A stretch of DNA of 29,426 nucleotides, from contig PS015381.1 of assembly GCA_048213135.1 (NCBI GenBank), positions 64,013 to 93,438 of the forward strand. Reading direction: 5' to 3'. Shown here piece by piece: positions 19,948-29,426 of this stretch. Within the stretch, counting starts at the first letter, position 1. Each line of letters starts with the position of its first letter. The DNA is from Reclinomonas americana ATCC 50394. Its lineage: Eukaryota; Jakobida; Jakobea; Jakobida. The position numbers were made by a program, and so were the translations under genes. Below the pieces are notes generated by a model that did no database searches, had not been told where the DNA came from, and was given only the letters and a program-made list of their open reading frames with translations.

Positions 19948-22093
19948 ATGATCATGGTTCGCTTTCTGCGGCTTGCAGTCAGCGCGTCGCCGATTATGAA
20001 GAGCACTCTCGCCTTTGCTGGGCGAGAATCGACGCGTACGACAGCCACACTGACTCCTTCGTGGTTGTCTGCTACCAGCTTGCGCACATGCTCGATGTTA
20101 GCACCACCTCTGTTGCTCCGCATGCCGTCGATGCGTTTGTATTCCACGCAAGCGCCGATTGTCAACACTGCTGGTGGTGGTACGTTTCTATGTGTGTGTC
20201 TGTGTGCTCGTTGTGTGTTTGGATGTGCGAGTGAGAGAGAGAGTGCGAGACTGCGCATGCATTGTTCGAACTTGTCGTACTGTAATTGTCAGATGTGCTC
20301 TCCTTCTCTCACACACTCGCACGCTCGTACTCGTACTCAATAGTAGACGTATACATGTGCAGTATCCAGTGGTAGTCGCGGTTCTGATCATGATGGCAAT
20401 CGTGGTGGTGGCAATCAACATGATGAAAGTGAGAATCACACCCCCAAGCTCAAGTGGCGGGCAGTGATTGGATGGAAAAGTGCAGCGATGGCGGTGGGCG
20501 CTGCTTACTTACTGTACGACTACTTCCTCGGTGAGCGCTTGAACAAGGTGTGTGCTGATCATGCATGTTCGAATTCAGTGATCATCACTGCGGACGATCA
20601 GAGTAATGAGTGTGGCCATGGTGGTGCAATACGCAGACCACGGTGGTCGACTGGTACTGCTTCGATGCATATGGTGGCCCGGCGCAGGCATTTGGTGCAA
20701 GCCGGGCGGAGCCGACGAAAGACGAGAGAAACGTTCTGGACGTTGTCGCTGAAGAGCGCACTGACATCGGCCCGCTGTACACCATTTTCAGCTTCATTGT
20801 CGACTCCATGATCGAGCACCTTCCGTTTGACGTCAGCAAACTGATGCCGACGGATGTTGAGGCGTATTTTGTGCGCCTGTGTCAGAAGCGTGTTCGGAAA
20901 AATATGATCACCAAGCACAGTACCATGATCACCGCCAGTGTCGACGACACTGAGAACAAGGACGGTGGATATCACAAGTGGGGTGCGCCATGGTCTGTCG
21001 CTCAGTGGCGACGTGTCGAGCAACAGGTGAGTGTGCGCATGCAAAATATTGCAATTGCATGTTTTATTTGCTTCTGTATATGTGCTTGCATTTGCATTGT
21101 CGGCGTGCAAACTTCACTACGTACTGACTACCATCGGACGGCTTGCAGGTATCTGTGCTTTCAGCGGCAGCAGCCAATACGCACAGCGAGCATGGAAGTC
21201 ATGTGATGATGGTCAGTTCATTGGCGCCGACCGCCATCCATTTGCTCCTCGGCTATCAGCTTGCTCATCATCGCGTTGCCGACCGGGTGATCTTTGCCAA
21301 TCCTGTGCCTCGGACGGCTGAGCCAGGTGCGCTATGATCATTGTTGGTGGCGGCAATTGTTGTCACTGATCATGACGATTTCTTGACTGCAGTGAAACCG
21401 GTGGTGTGGTTTCGTCGACGTGCGGTTCACGATGCTGCAGCTGACCCGTACAAGCCGAAATCACACCTCAGCTGTCAGCTCCGGCCGGGTGCTACGTCGT
21501 TATCAGTCCCTGTGCCACACAAGAATATCATCTTGTTCGTGCACAGCGATCCGTCCCACTCCCTCGCGGACGATCGCGTTAAACAAATCCATGATATCCT
21601 GCGAGAGGTACATTCGATCTTTATGTTTTGTGCACCTTTTCCTGTGATGTTCTTAAGCTATCATTTACTCTGTGCTTTAATTCTCACCGCTTCGACGTCG
21701 ACGTCTGCAGAAATTCGGTATTACGGACGCGAAGGTGTACGATTTTGAGATCGGCACTGGTGCGTCAGGAAAGCCGCTGGACGACACGCATGCTGCTGAA
21801 GCCCTGAGTCGGCTCTCCGACTTGGTGCGCAACGGCAAGTCTCCTTTGGCAAGTGCCGACACCGTGGCGATTGTGTCGTCGGCTCCGCAGTTCATCACCA
21901 GCACGCTTGGTCTGGTGTTGGGGGCCGCGTACAGTCTGCCGTCCCCGCGCCGCGTGTTGGCGTTCAATAGTGATGCCATGGGAGTAAGTTTGGCTTTTGT
22001 TTTGAAGGATCCGGATGCAGACAGCACTCTGTAGGTGCTTGATTTGTGATATTGCCTGTGTGCCTTGATTATTCTTATTGACAGCCTGCATGA
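19948..22093 (+). CDS. SAVED-like sensor protein with presequence and membrane helix (putative)
   Basis: Firm exons: 19948-20179, 20363-20530, 21149-21326, 21393-21606 and 21711-21983, with a last codon pair near 22085-22093 (or read-through to TAG at 22034). The region 20579-21026 is coding, but its first join is unresolved. The N-terminal 70 residues are Arg/Ser/Thr/Leu-rich and almost free of acidic residues, ending MRLYSTQAP, like a mitochondrial presequence. A Gly/Asp-rich linker and one membrane helix (AAMAVGAAYLLYDYFLG) follow. The C-terminal half has two similar lobes: HVMMVSSLAPTAIHLLLGY with RVIFANPV..VVWF, and DTVAIVSSAPQFITSTLGLV with RVLAFNSDAMG. Between them is NIILFVHSDPSHSLADDR. 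The hydrophobic-S-x-A-P-x5-LG pattern resembles the two CARF-like halves of SAVED domains, which bind cyclic oligonucleotides in CBASS effectors. Joins after 21026 are all in phase. No nuclease or protease domain is seen. Confidence 0.5.
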
Positions 22094-22405
22094 ATGGGCA
22101 TTCATATTCATCGTGAGAAACTTGGTGAATATCACACCGACCATGAATGAATTCGACGCGTTTCCTATCATATCATGCGCGCTGTGTCTAGATCTGCGAG
22201 GGTTGCAGTTCTTGCTCAGCTTGTTCGAATTCGAAGCAGCAGCGAGAGTGAACACGTACGCAAGAAACCGCCGCTGCGTTGCCGTAGAGGCTGGTGCTTG
22301 GTATTGTTTGAGAAATGGTTGGACTTGTTCAAGAGTGTCTCCTCGACCGCTGCTATCCGATCGCGAACAACCAAACCAATCTCTCTGCTGCACCAATCAA
22401 TCGAC
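22094..22405. other. Intergenic, SAVED-like gene to P450
   Basis: About 310 bases, probably the P450 promoter and 5' leader. No motif stands out and no gene is seen. Confidence 0.5.
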
Positions 22406-25069
22406 ATGCTTTCGACCGCGCTCCTCACCCTCCTCGGCCTCGTGCTCCTTCTCATCGTCTGGAAGGTGCGCTGTGTGTGTGTGACTGACCACCATGCATC
22501 CCACCCACCCACCCACACTCATCACACACACACACACACACAGTTGATTCCAGTGTTTCTCACAAGTTGGCGTCTTCGCCACTTGCCCTCCCCTCCCGGT
22601 CACTGGCTCAAGGGCCACTCGTCCCTCCTCCGACTCCGTTGCGCACCCTCCATCCTCCACACACACGCACACACTCTCTCACGCACACACATGCAGAACG
22701 CCATGAGAACTTCCGCGATCTGCAACGCAATGGCTTCCCCGACCTCGCTCTCCTCCGCATTGTCACCGTCCACGCGGTCGCTCTCTTCTCCCCACAAGCT
22801 GTGCATGAGGTTCTCAAGGACTACACCAAGTACCACAAGAGCAAGGCATTCTGGTGCGTTTTGTGCAATCAATTGTCATTCATGCATGCACTGACTGATC
22901 ACTCTTTCCCGCAACCAAAGGGTTCTGCTGCGCCAGTTTGCCCCCAAGGCCCTCCTGCTCAACGAGGACAGCGAGTGGCTGCACACACGGTGCGTGCATG
23001 CAGTCGGATCTCGGAGATGAGCGCTGTCTGATGATCATGACACGTGTGTTGTCATACAGGAAACTGTTGAACCCCGCCTTCTCCGATGTCAAGGTCTCCC
23101 TCCCCGCCCCTCTGTCGACCAGTTCCTTGTCGACTCGCCTCTCATTCACCTCTCTCCCATGCAGCTGGGCGACCTGTTCTCGCACATCAAGGCCTGCGTC
23201 GACGAGCTCGTTGGCCAAATCCGTCGCCGACCGTCGGAGATCATTGTCGCAGAAGACAGTGCGTCCCCGCCACTCTCTGCCCCTGTGTCTTGTGTCTGCT
23301 TCGTGCCCATGATATTCCTGTGTCGACAGAGATGGCCGACTTTACGTACGAGGTCATCATGCGCTCCACGTTCTCCGAAGAGTCGCCCATTGGTGAGTTT
23401 TCTGTTCAACAATTTGTGACAAGTCGCTCGTTCTCACTCCTCCCGTCCACAGGCGGCAACCCCATCAAGGGCGCTCTCGACAGTGTGTTGCGTTTGCCGT
23501 TGAGCGTCATCCATGTGCTCGTTTGCCGATGGCTCATTACTTCTGTGCAGGATCAAGGAGTTGAGGCTTCGTTGTTGTGCCTTGATGTTGCGGTCCAGTT
23601 GGTTGATGCTCATCTCACCGCACAGGTTCGAGTACCGCTTCCAGTCCCTGATTCCGTTCTGGCGGCTCATTGAGACTGAGCGCGACAGGTGCGAACGCGC
23701 CATTCACGCTCTTCTCATCTCTCTTTTTGTCGCTCTCTCTCCTCTTGTCTGTTCCTCGCATTCTCTGCATCTACTCTTCTCATCGCTCTCTCTTTCTTTC
23801 TGTCTTTCTCTCTCTTCACTCCTTCCCTTTCCCTCTCCGTCTCTCTCTCCCTTCTCCCTCTTCACTCCTCCCCTTCCCTCTCCATCTCACTCTTCTCCCT
23901 TCCCTCTCAGGGAATACAAGCGACAAACCAAGATGGCCGCCGAGTACTTTGACGAGCGCATCACTCGCCGCCTGAAGGAGGACGCCAACCACCGCGCCGG
24001 GCGCACCACCGATCTGCTGGATTTCATTCTGGCCACGCACGACGAACTGCAGGAGGGAGTGTCACTGGACTGGGTATGTCGTCACTACGCTGCGATGCCT
24101 GCATGCCTGCCGCACACGTCTCACTCCACAGCACAGATCCGCGACCAAGTGTTCATCTTTGTGCTGGCCGGCCAGGATACCACGGCGGCGGCGCTGTCGT
24201 GGGCCCTCTACAATCTCGCCTCTCGGCCCGCCATCATGGCCAAGGTGCGTTCCGTGTTGGTGATGGATGCTTGCCCGTCACGCCTCCTTACACTTTCGGT
24301 TGACATGCTGCAGGTGCGAGCGGAGGTGGACGCCGTGTATGGCTCGCGGGATGCGCTCGCCTACGAGGATCTCAGCAAGATGAAGTACCTCGACGCGTTC
24401 ATTCACGAGAGTTGAGTCTGCCGTCCTTCATACCTTGCAAGAGACGCTGACGCACGCATGCACAACAGACATGCGACGCTACCCACCGGCGCACGCTTTC
24501 AATCGCCAAACCACGGTCGACTCGGAGCTGTGTGGCTACAAGATTCCGGCCAACACCACACTCCTGATCGCCGCCTACACCATTCTCAATCTCGAAGAGT
24601 ACTGGGGACCCGATGTGCTTGAATTCCGCCCCGAGTTGCGCACGCAGCGCAGCGCACAATACTATTGCCGTGGCCTTGGACTGAAAAAATCTTGTATGCA
24701 GACGGTGGCTGGACGAGTCGGGCTCGATGAAGTACCTGCCGCTGATGTACAGTCTCATTTTCTCGCATGGCCCGCGTGTGTGCATTGGTTCGTCGTCCAC
24801 CTGCAACGGATTGTGAACAGCCGCAGCTCATGTGTGTGATTCGGTGTGCAGGTGCGCGCTTCTCCCTGGCCGAGCAGCGGCTCTTCCTCGCCACGTACGT
24901 CGCTCTGTCGTCGCCATTGTCGCCACACTCGCCTGAAAAACGCTCCCGCAGACTCGTGCACGAATTCGACATTATCGACGAGAACAAGACACCGCCCGTG
25001 GCCACTCCAAAATTCACACTCCGCAGCCAAGACGGCATCCGCGTCTCGTTCCGCCCGCGTCGCCGTTGA
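22406..25069 (+). CDS. Microsomal cytochrome P450
   Basis: Heme-thiolate monooxygenase anchored in the ER. Exons: 22406-22465 (anchor helix MLSTALLTLLGLVLLLIVWK), 22544-22637, 22697-22852, 22921-22989, 23060-23093, 23165-23258, 23330-23392, 23453-about 23490, 23626-23688, 23911-24073, 24137-24244, 24314-24410, 24469-24634, 24702-24787 and 24852-25069. Marks in order: proline hinge (LPSPPGHWL), the I-helix oxygen-binding motif LAGQDTTAAA, the K-helix E-N-M-R followed by RYPPA, the PERF-type FRPERW, and the heme loop FSHGPRVCIG with the Cys ligand. All catalytic motifs are intact. Two joins (22637/22697 and 24634/24702) use donor GTTGCG; each restores a family motif. The link between exon 8 and 23626 is unsettled and may hide a small exon near 23553. 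Subfamily and substrate cannot be told. Confidence 0.93.
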
Positions 25070-25116
25070 CAGCAACACAATGCAAATATCGTCCTTATTT
25101 CCATTCATAAAAATGA

Positions 25117-26575
25117 TTACAGCAATGTACACGGTCGTTTCTTGTGGCCTGTGGTCTCCGGGGGCGCCTCGGTCTTTCGAATCATGCTGTGAAGCGGGAG
25201 GTCAGCATTAAAGGAATACCAATCCCATGTTGTTCGTCACTCACCGCACAATCTCCGCAAACACCTCCTCCACGTTCTGGCCGGTGAGGGCACTCGTCTC
25301 AAAGTACGGAGCGTTGATCTTGGCGGCGTATTCGCGACCCTGCACTCTCACAACGGATGGTGAGCTGCCGACAGACGCACAAACATGGCGCGATTTCGTC
25401 ACACCTTTTCCTCTGAAATGAGTCGCTCGCCGAGATCCTATCAAACGACAGTGAGAACACACAAACACGCAGCAAGTGGATTGATCTGAAGACACGTACG
25501 CAACGACTTTGTTGGCCACCAACACGACGCGCGGCTGCGGTTCATCGAGCGCGTTGACCAGCATTTCGTGGAACCTCTCCAACTCGGCGAATCCGTACTG
25601 CAATCACCACCCATCAGCAACGAGGAGGAAACGAGAGCGAGAAACACGGCAGACAAACCTGATCATTCACCGCGTACACGAATATGTAGCCTGGTCGAAG
25701 CCATGTGAGAACATTACACAACTTGAATGCGAAGGCAGAAGCCTATTCCTCTAACCTTGTCGGTTCTTGACCCAGTGCGGGAACTGCAGCATACGAGGTG
25801 AGCGCGATGTGCACAAAAGTGCCACGCAGCGGCATGAACTCACCAGACTGATAAACGCATCCTGGCCTGCCGTGTCGAGAATATCAAGCCTGCACACGCG
25901 ATTATCGATCGACACTTGCTTGTGGTGCACGTCCTCGACTGCACAGTGGAAGAAACACACAAACAAGTGAGCCGCGCCACACGCGCCACACACCGACTCC
26001 GGCAATCATAATCAGCAAACGCACACGAACCCGTCGGATCGTACTGCGCAGCGACCACCGTGAGCACCAGCGCACAAACTAAAAAACGGACGCTCACGAC
26101 ACACATACCTCCTCAACAAACAACTTGCGCACATATCGCAACGTCAACGCCGACTTGCCGACACCACCACTGCCCCATGCAAAACCCCGTCAGAGAACAC
26201 ATCATGCACCACCACACAATGCGCATCACCGCACCTGCCCAACACCTGCACAACAGACACACAGAGTCAGTCGATGACAAACAGAAAGCAGCTGTGATCG
26301 CCAGACACAACACACACCGTCAGCCTGTACTCCCGGACTGCTCTCGGAACATCATAATCGTCAGCCACTTATAACACACCAGAAGCACGCACAAGCACAT
26401 GCACGCAACATCCAGCACCACCCTTGCTTCCACTCGCCCCCGCACCACCGCCACCACCACCACTGCCACTCGCCGCACTCGCACCCGACGCACTCGCCTC
26501 CCCACCACCACCACCACCGCCACTGCCACCGCCACCGCGCATAAACTCCTCACCTGTCATCACATAAGCCACACA

Positions 26576-26620
<45 letters not shown>

Positions 26621-27162
26621 AACACACACACACGCTCTCTCTCTCTCTCACACACACACANNNNNNNNNNNNNNNNNNNNNNNNNNNNNNNNNNNNNNNN
26701 NNNNNNNNNNNNNNNNNNNNNNNNNNNNNNNNNNNNNNNNNNNNNNNNNNNNNNNNNNNNNNNNNNNNNNNNNNNNNNNNNNNNNNNNNNNNNNNNNNNN
26801 NNNNNNNNNNNNNNNNNNNNNNNNNNNNNNNNNNNNNNNNNNNNNNNNNNNNNNNNNNNNNNNNNNNNNNNNNNNNNNNNNNNNNNNNNNNNNNNNNNNN
26901 NNNNNNNNNNNNNNNNNNNNNNNNNNNNNNNNNNNNNNNNNNNNNNNNNNNNNNNNNNNNNNNNNNNNNNNNNNNNNNNNNNNNNNNNNNNNNNNNNNNN
27001 NNNNNNNNNNNNNNNNNNNNNNNNNNNNNNNNNNNNNNNNNNNNNNNNNNNNNNNNNNNNNNNNNNNNNACACACACTCTCTATCTTTCTCTCTTCTTCT
27101 TTGAGAGAGACACAGACCTTGTTGGGAAAGATCACCACGCGCTTCCGCTTCGGCTCGCTCAT
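25117..27162 (-). CDS. Ras-family small GTPase with poly-Gly N-terminus
   Basis: Exons: 27118-27162 (MSEPKRKRVVIFPNK, linkage across the gap assumed), 26410-26553, 26318-26367, 26235-26245, 26109-26169, 26031-26043, 25844-25938, 25756-25783, 25659-25690, 25505-25597, 25405-25437, 25245-25339 and 25117-25186. All GTP-binding boxes are present: G1 GSGGVGKS, G2 YDPTVED, G3 DTAGQ (switch Gln kept), G4 NKVD, G5 ETSAL. The C-terminus is basic and ends CTLL, a CaaX box of geranylgeranyl type, so membrane attachment is expected. The motifs are Ras/Rap-like (REYRLTVLGSGG), not Rab. Exon 2 encodes an unusual Gly/Ser/Ala tract before the G domain. After DTAGQ the sequence is DAFISLFPHW, unlike the usual EE-containing switch II. 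The stop is 47 bases from the convergent P450 stop. Confidence 0.93.
26578..27069. repeat. (GA)n/(CA)n microsatellite and 409-N gap in a Ras intron
   Basis: (GA)20 at about 26579-26618, (CA)n, (CT)n and (CA)n run into the gap at 26661-27069, and CA resumes at 27070. The gap probably reflects collapse of this microsatellite; it may also contain an exon of the GTPase gene. Confidence 0.85.
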
Positions 27163-27243
27163 TGCGGACAAAAAAATGCAAATAGGTTTTATTTATAGCT
27201 GCTGTACGGGCCCTCTCTTGTTGCAACGTCGAATGCCCCTTGC

Positions 27244-29010
27244 TTACTTTCGGGGCTTGCGGCACACGGAGCACCCTGCAGTGAACGTGCATCATTGAGT
27301 TTTGTTTCGTTCATCGTGCACACAAGTGTGGCATGACAGACGCAACCGAGGCAGTATTCTTGGCCATTCGGGGCATGCTGTGGATGGCTGTGTGGTGAGC
27401 ACTCGACAATGACCACAACGACGATTACCGCAACACACGACAAACCGCCACGCCCAGCGGGCACTCCTCCACGCCAGGGCACTGTGGGAGTCAATACCAT
27501 GAGTCGGCGGACGGGATCACAACTTGCGAGGAGTGGTGGCGGACGCAACATCGTAGACCTTGTCGTCGAGAATGTTGTGGCAACGCTCACAGAAATCTAC
27601 ATGACACCACGAAAGTGAGTCACGCATGTTGTACAGAGGAGGCATGCAGACGGACGCAACGGCTGTTGACAGAATGTGAAAGGGTGAGAGGAAACAGCGC
27701 GAGAGGGTCAGCAGACAATTCACAGGGAATGCAGATGGTACAAGAGAGAGCACGCACGTCTGTGCAAATGAAAAACAAGGTGAGCAACTGTCAGCACACT
27801 CATCCCCCCAAACAAATGCACTCAACTGTCTGCAGCATGACGGAGGCAGTGGCAACAATGACAGAAGAGCGCAACAACATGAGAGATTACCACTCAAAGC
27901 ACAATGCACACAACAAGCAGCAAGAGAGCGCACCCCGAAGCAGAACCACACTGCGAGGGGAACAACTATCACGTTAGTATACCCTTCTTACGTAGAAGCA
28001 GAGGAGACAAGACAAACCGGCAACGCTGCAGCAGAATCTGTTCGAAAACACACAGTCAGTCACAATGTACTGCCACGAGAATGCAACTGTAACGCAACTT
28101 GCACTGTGGGGATGGCGAAAAAAGGAAAAAGAAGGCACACGTAAAGGTGAATACAGCAGAATAGAGAGACACAACATGCTGACATGGCAGGCGGACCTTG
28201 AATTGCACTGCACGTACATCCTCTCCGTCAGTAAACTACCACACACGACGATAATGCCAGCACACAATCGTACACACGCACGCACCGAAATCCTTTCCGT
28301 GGATCTTGCAGTTGCCAGCGTCGCCTGCGACGCAGCTGCTGCACACCAGTTCACTCTCGTCAAAGCTCGCCGCTCCCGCAGCGCCGCACACACGCTCGCC
28401 ACCAAAGTACGGCTCGCGGCACTTGTGGCACTTGTAAAAGTTGTAGCTGCCGCAAGCGGGTGAGTGGCGCCACGCAGGAAGAAGAAGAAGAGGAGTAAAA
28501 TGAACAGTGCACACCGATGGAGCGCGAAACCGAGCGGATCGTTAAAGTATTGTGACATGGGGTTGCCGAGCTCCTCACAATCCTCCAGTCCATCAGCCGC
28601 CAGCTGCTGCAGTGCCTTGTTCTGCGGAGGCGAGAGCGAATGCACTGAGTCTCTCCGTCCATGAATACACACACATACACAAGACACTGGATTGCGCACC
28701 TTGACATTCTCAAACAGCGCTCGCACCGGCGCCAACTCCTCGGTGAGCATCGAGTGATCCAGGTCAGCCTTGCACAGAGAGCACTTGGAGAACGAGAAAC
28801 TGATCGCCGGACCTACAAACCCGTGACCTCTCTTGTCAGAACAGCTGACAAACAACTCCATCCGCAAAGTGCAAAGTCATCACCGTTCCACTTGGAGGCC
28901 ACCTGCATGGAAACGCAGTCCTTGTGGAACACATGTCCGCAAGTCAGCCGAATGCTTGGCGCACACCGCAGCGGCTCGGCGTAGCAGATGCTGCAGTAGT
29001 CGTCTTGATC
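27244..29010 (-). CDS. MYCBP2: PHR/MYCBP2-type E3 ligase, C-terminal RING and tandem-cysteine part
   Basis: PHR proteins (MYCBP2, Highwire, RPM-1) are huge ubiquitin ligases using a RING-Cys-relay that esterifies substrates. Only the C-terminus is here; it starts at an acceptor, so the gene continues upstream beyond 29426. Exons: 28884-29010 (RING: YCSICYAEPLR, LTCGHVFHKDC, KWN), 28700-28812 (GPAISFSF, KCSLCKADL), 28515-28621, 28286-28446 (FYKCHKCREPYFGGERVC, ELVCSSC, KIHGKDF), 28197-28207, 28099-28103, 28018-28037, 27934-27950 (together VQFKCKFCCSVAVWFCFG), about 27550-27630 (FCERCHNILDD), 27429-27481 (CPGVEECPLG), 27347-27387 (APNGQEYCLG) and 27244-27275 (CSVCRKPRK-stop). The Cys/His spacing follows the family closely. 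The join between 27934 and the FCERCH exon is unresolved. Relay cysteines should lie in this block, but I cannot assign which. Confidence 0.9.
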
Positions 29011-29426
29011 CTGCGGGGGGAAATAGCAGCGGATCAGTCTCTCTCACACATGCACTGTACTTGTTATTTTCCCCCACTTCATAACCTGCCATTCTGTCAT
29101 TTTCTCACTCATGGATTCCCAAACACTCTCAGACACTTCGTACTCCCAAACAGTACTGTGTACGCAAATGTGCATTCTTTCTCTCTGCTGACAGCAACAC
29201 TCTCATACACCTCACACTCCCTAACTTGTGCACGCAAGCGCCTTTCTCGTACTCTTCTGCCTCTCAATCTCTTGTGCGCATACGTGCATGAACATGCGTC
29301 ATTCCTTTCTTTCTCCGTCACACAAAGTCTCTCTCTCTCTCTCTCTCTGCATTTGAATGTCATTGTCTTCACTATCTAAATTACTGGCTGCAACCGTCTC
29401 TCTCAATTCTCTCTCGCTCTCTCTGC
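29011..29426. other. Upstream intron of the PHR-type gene
   Basis: Acceptor CCCCGCAG precedes the RING exon at 29011. The remainder is CT-rich with (CT)n at about 29328-29348 and 29395-29426. No further exon is recognisable. Confidence 0.5.

Noticed and set aside
20363-20460. Alternative frame with a very hydrophobic stretch (VVVAVLIMMAIVVVAINMM)
   Set aside because: It stops at 20467 and does not connect in phase with either neighbouring exon, whereas the Gly/Asp-rich frame does.
1-29426. tRNA, rRNA, transposon or viral genes
   Set aside because: I saw no tRNA cloverleaf blocks, rRNA signatures, reverse transcriptase or transposase motifs, or terminal inverted repeats.

Overview
The window is nuclear DNA of a flagellated or ciliated, probably unicellular, eukaryote. 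Genes are broken by many short introns (about 35-110 bases, mostly GTGAGT or GTGCGT donors and CAG acceptors). Intergenic spaces can be under 50 bases, and GA/CT/CA microsatellites are everywhere. Three gene products belong to the axoneme or to ciliary transport (DRC8, IFT54, RIB43A). I cannot name the lineage. Seven runs of N interrupt the sequence. All exon models were joined by eye from splice signals, reading phase and remembered family motifs; no alignment was run.

Left part (1-15.2 kb). Degenerate minisatellite (1-850); C-terminal half of a DRC8-like EF-hand protein (+, 898-1678); a potassium channel (+, 2101-3583); TMEM209 (-, 3745-7750); IFT54/TRAF3IP1 (-, 8073-10285); a RIB43A-like protofilament-ribbon protein (-, 10680-12462); and a Zip3/RNF212/HEI10-type RING protein with coiled coil (-, 12506-15152). 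The 942-base contig at 8997-9938, between two 20-N gaps, is assembled backwards: it carries the IFT54 CH domain on the wrong strand. Flipping it restores both splice phase and reading frame.

Middle part (15.7-22.1 kb). This is the most unusual region. On the minus strand (15720-17285) is a protein with an OAS/cGAS/CD-NTase-type nucleotidyltransferase core (GSS..GT, SDLD, a later VDV strand and a RLVKLW helix). On the plus strand (19948-22093) is a protein with a mitochondrial-presequence-like N-terminus, one membrane helix, and two lobes resembling the SAVED cyclic-oligonucleotide sensor domain. An unrecognised Gln/His/Ser-rich gene (+, 18615-19686) and a 777-N gap lie between them. If both calls hold, this is a candidate intron-bearing eukaryotic counterpart of a bacterial CBASS synthase/effector pair.

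Right part (22.4-29.4 kb). A complete microsomal cytochrome P450 (+, 22406-25069) converges, 47 bases apart, on a Ras-family GTPase with a poly-Gly N-terminal extension and a CTLL prenylation box (-, 25117-27162). Last is the C-terminal RING and tandem-cysteine part of a PHR/MYCBP2-type ubiquitin ligase (-, 27244-29010), whose remainder lies beyond the window.

Two splicing themes recur: a non-standard donor GTTGCG, needed in at least eight joins in four genes, and very small exons (5, 11, 11, 13, 16, 17, 20 bases).
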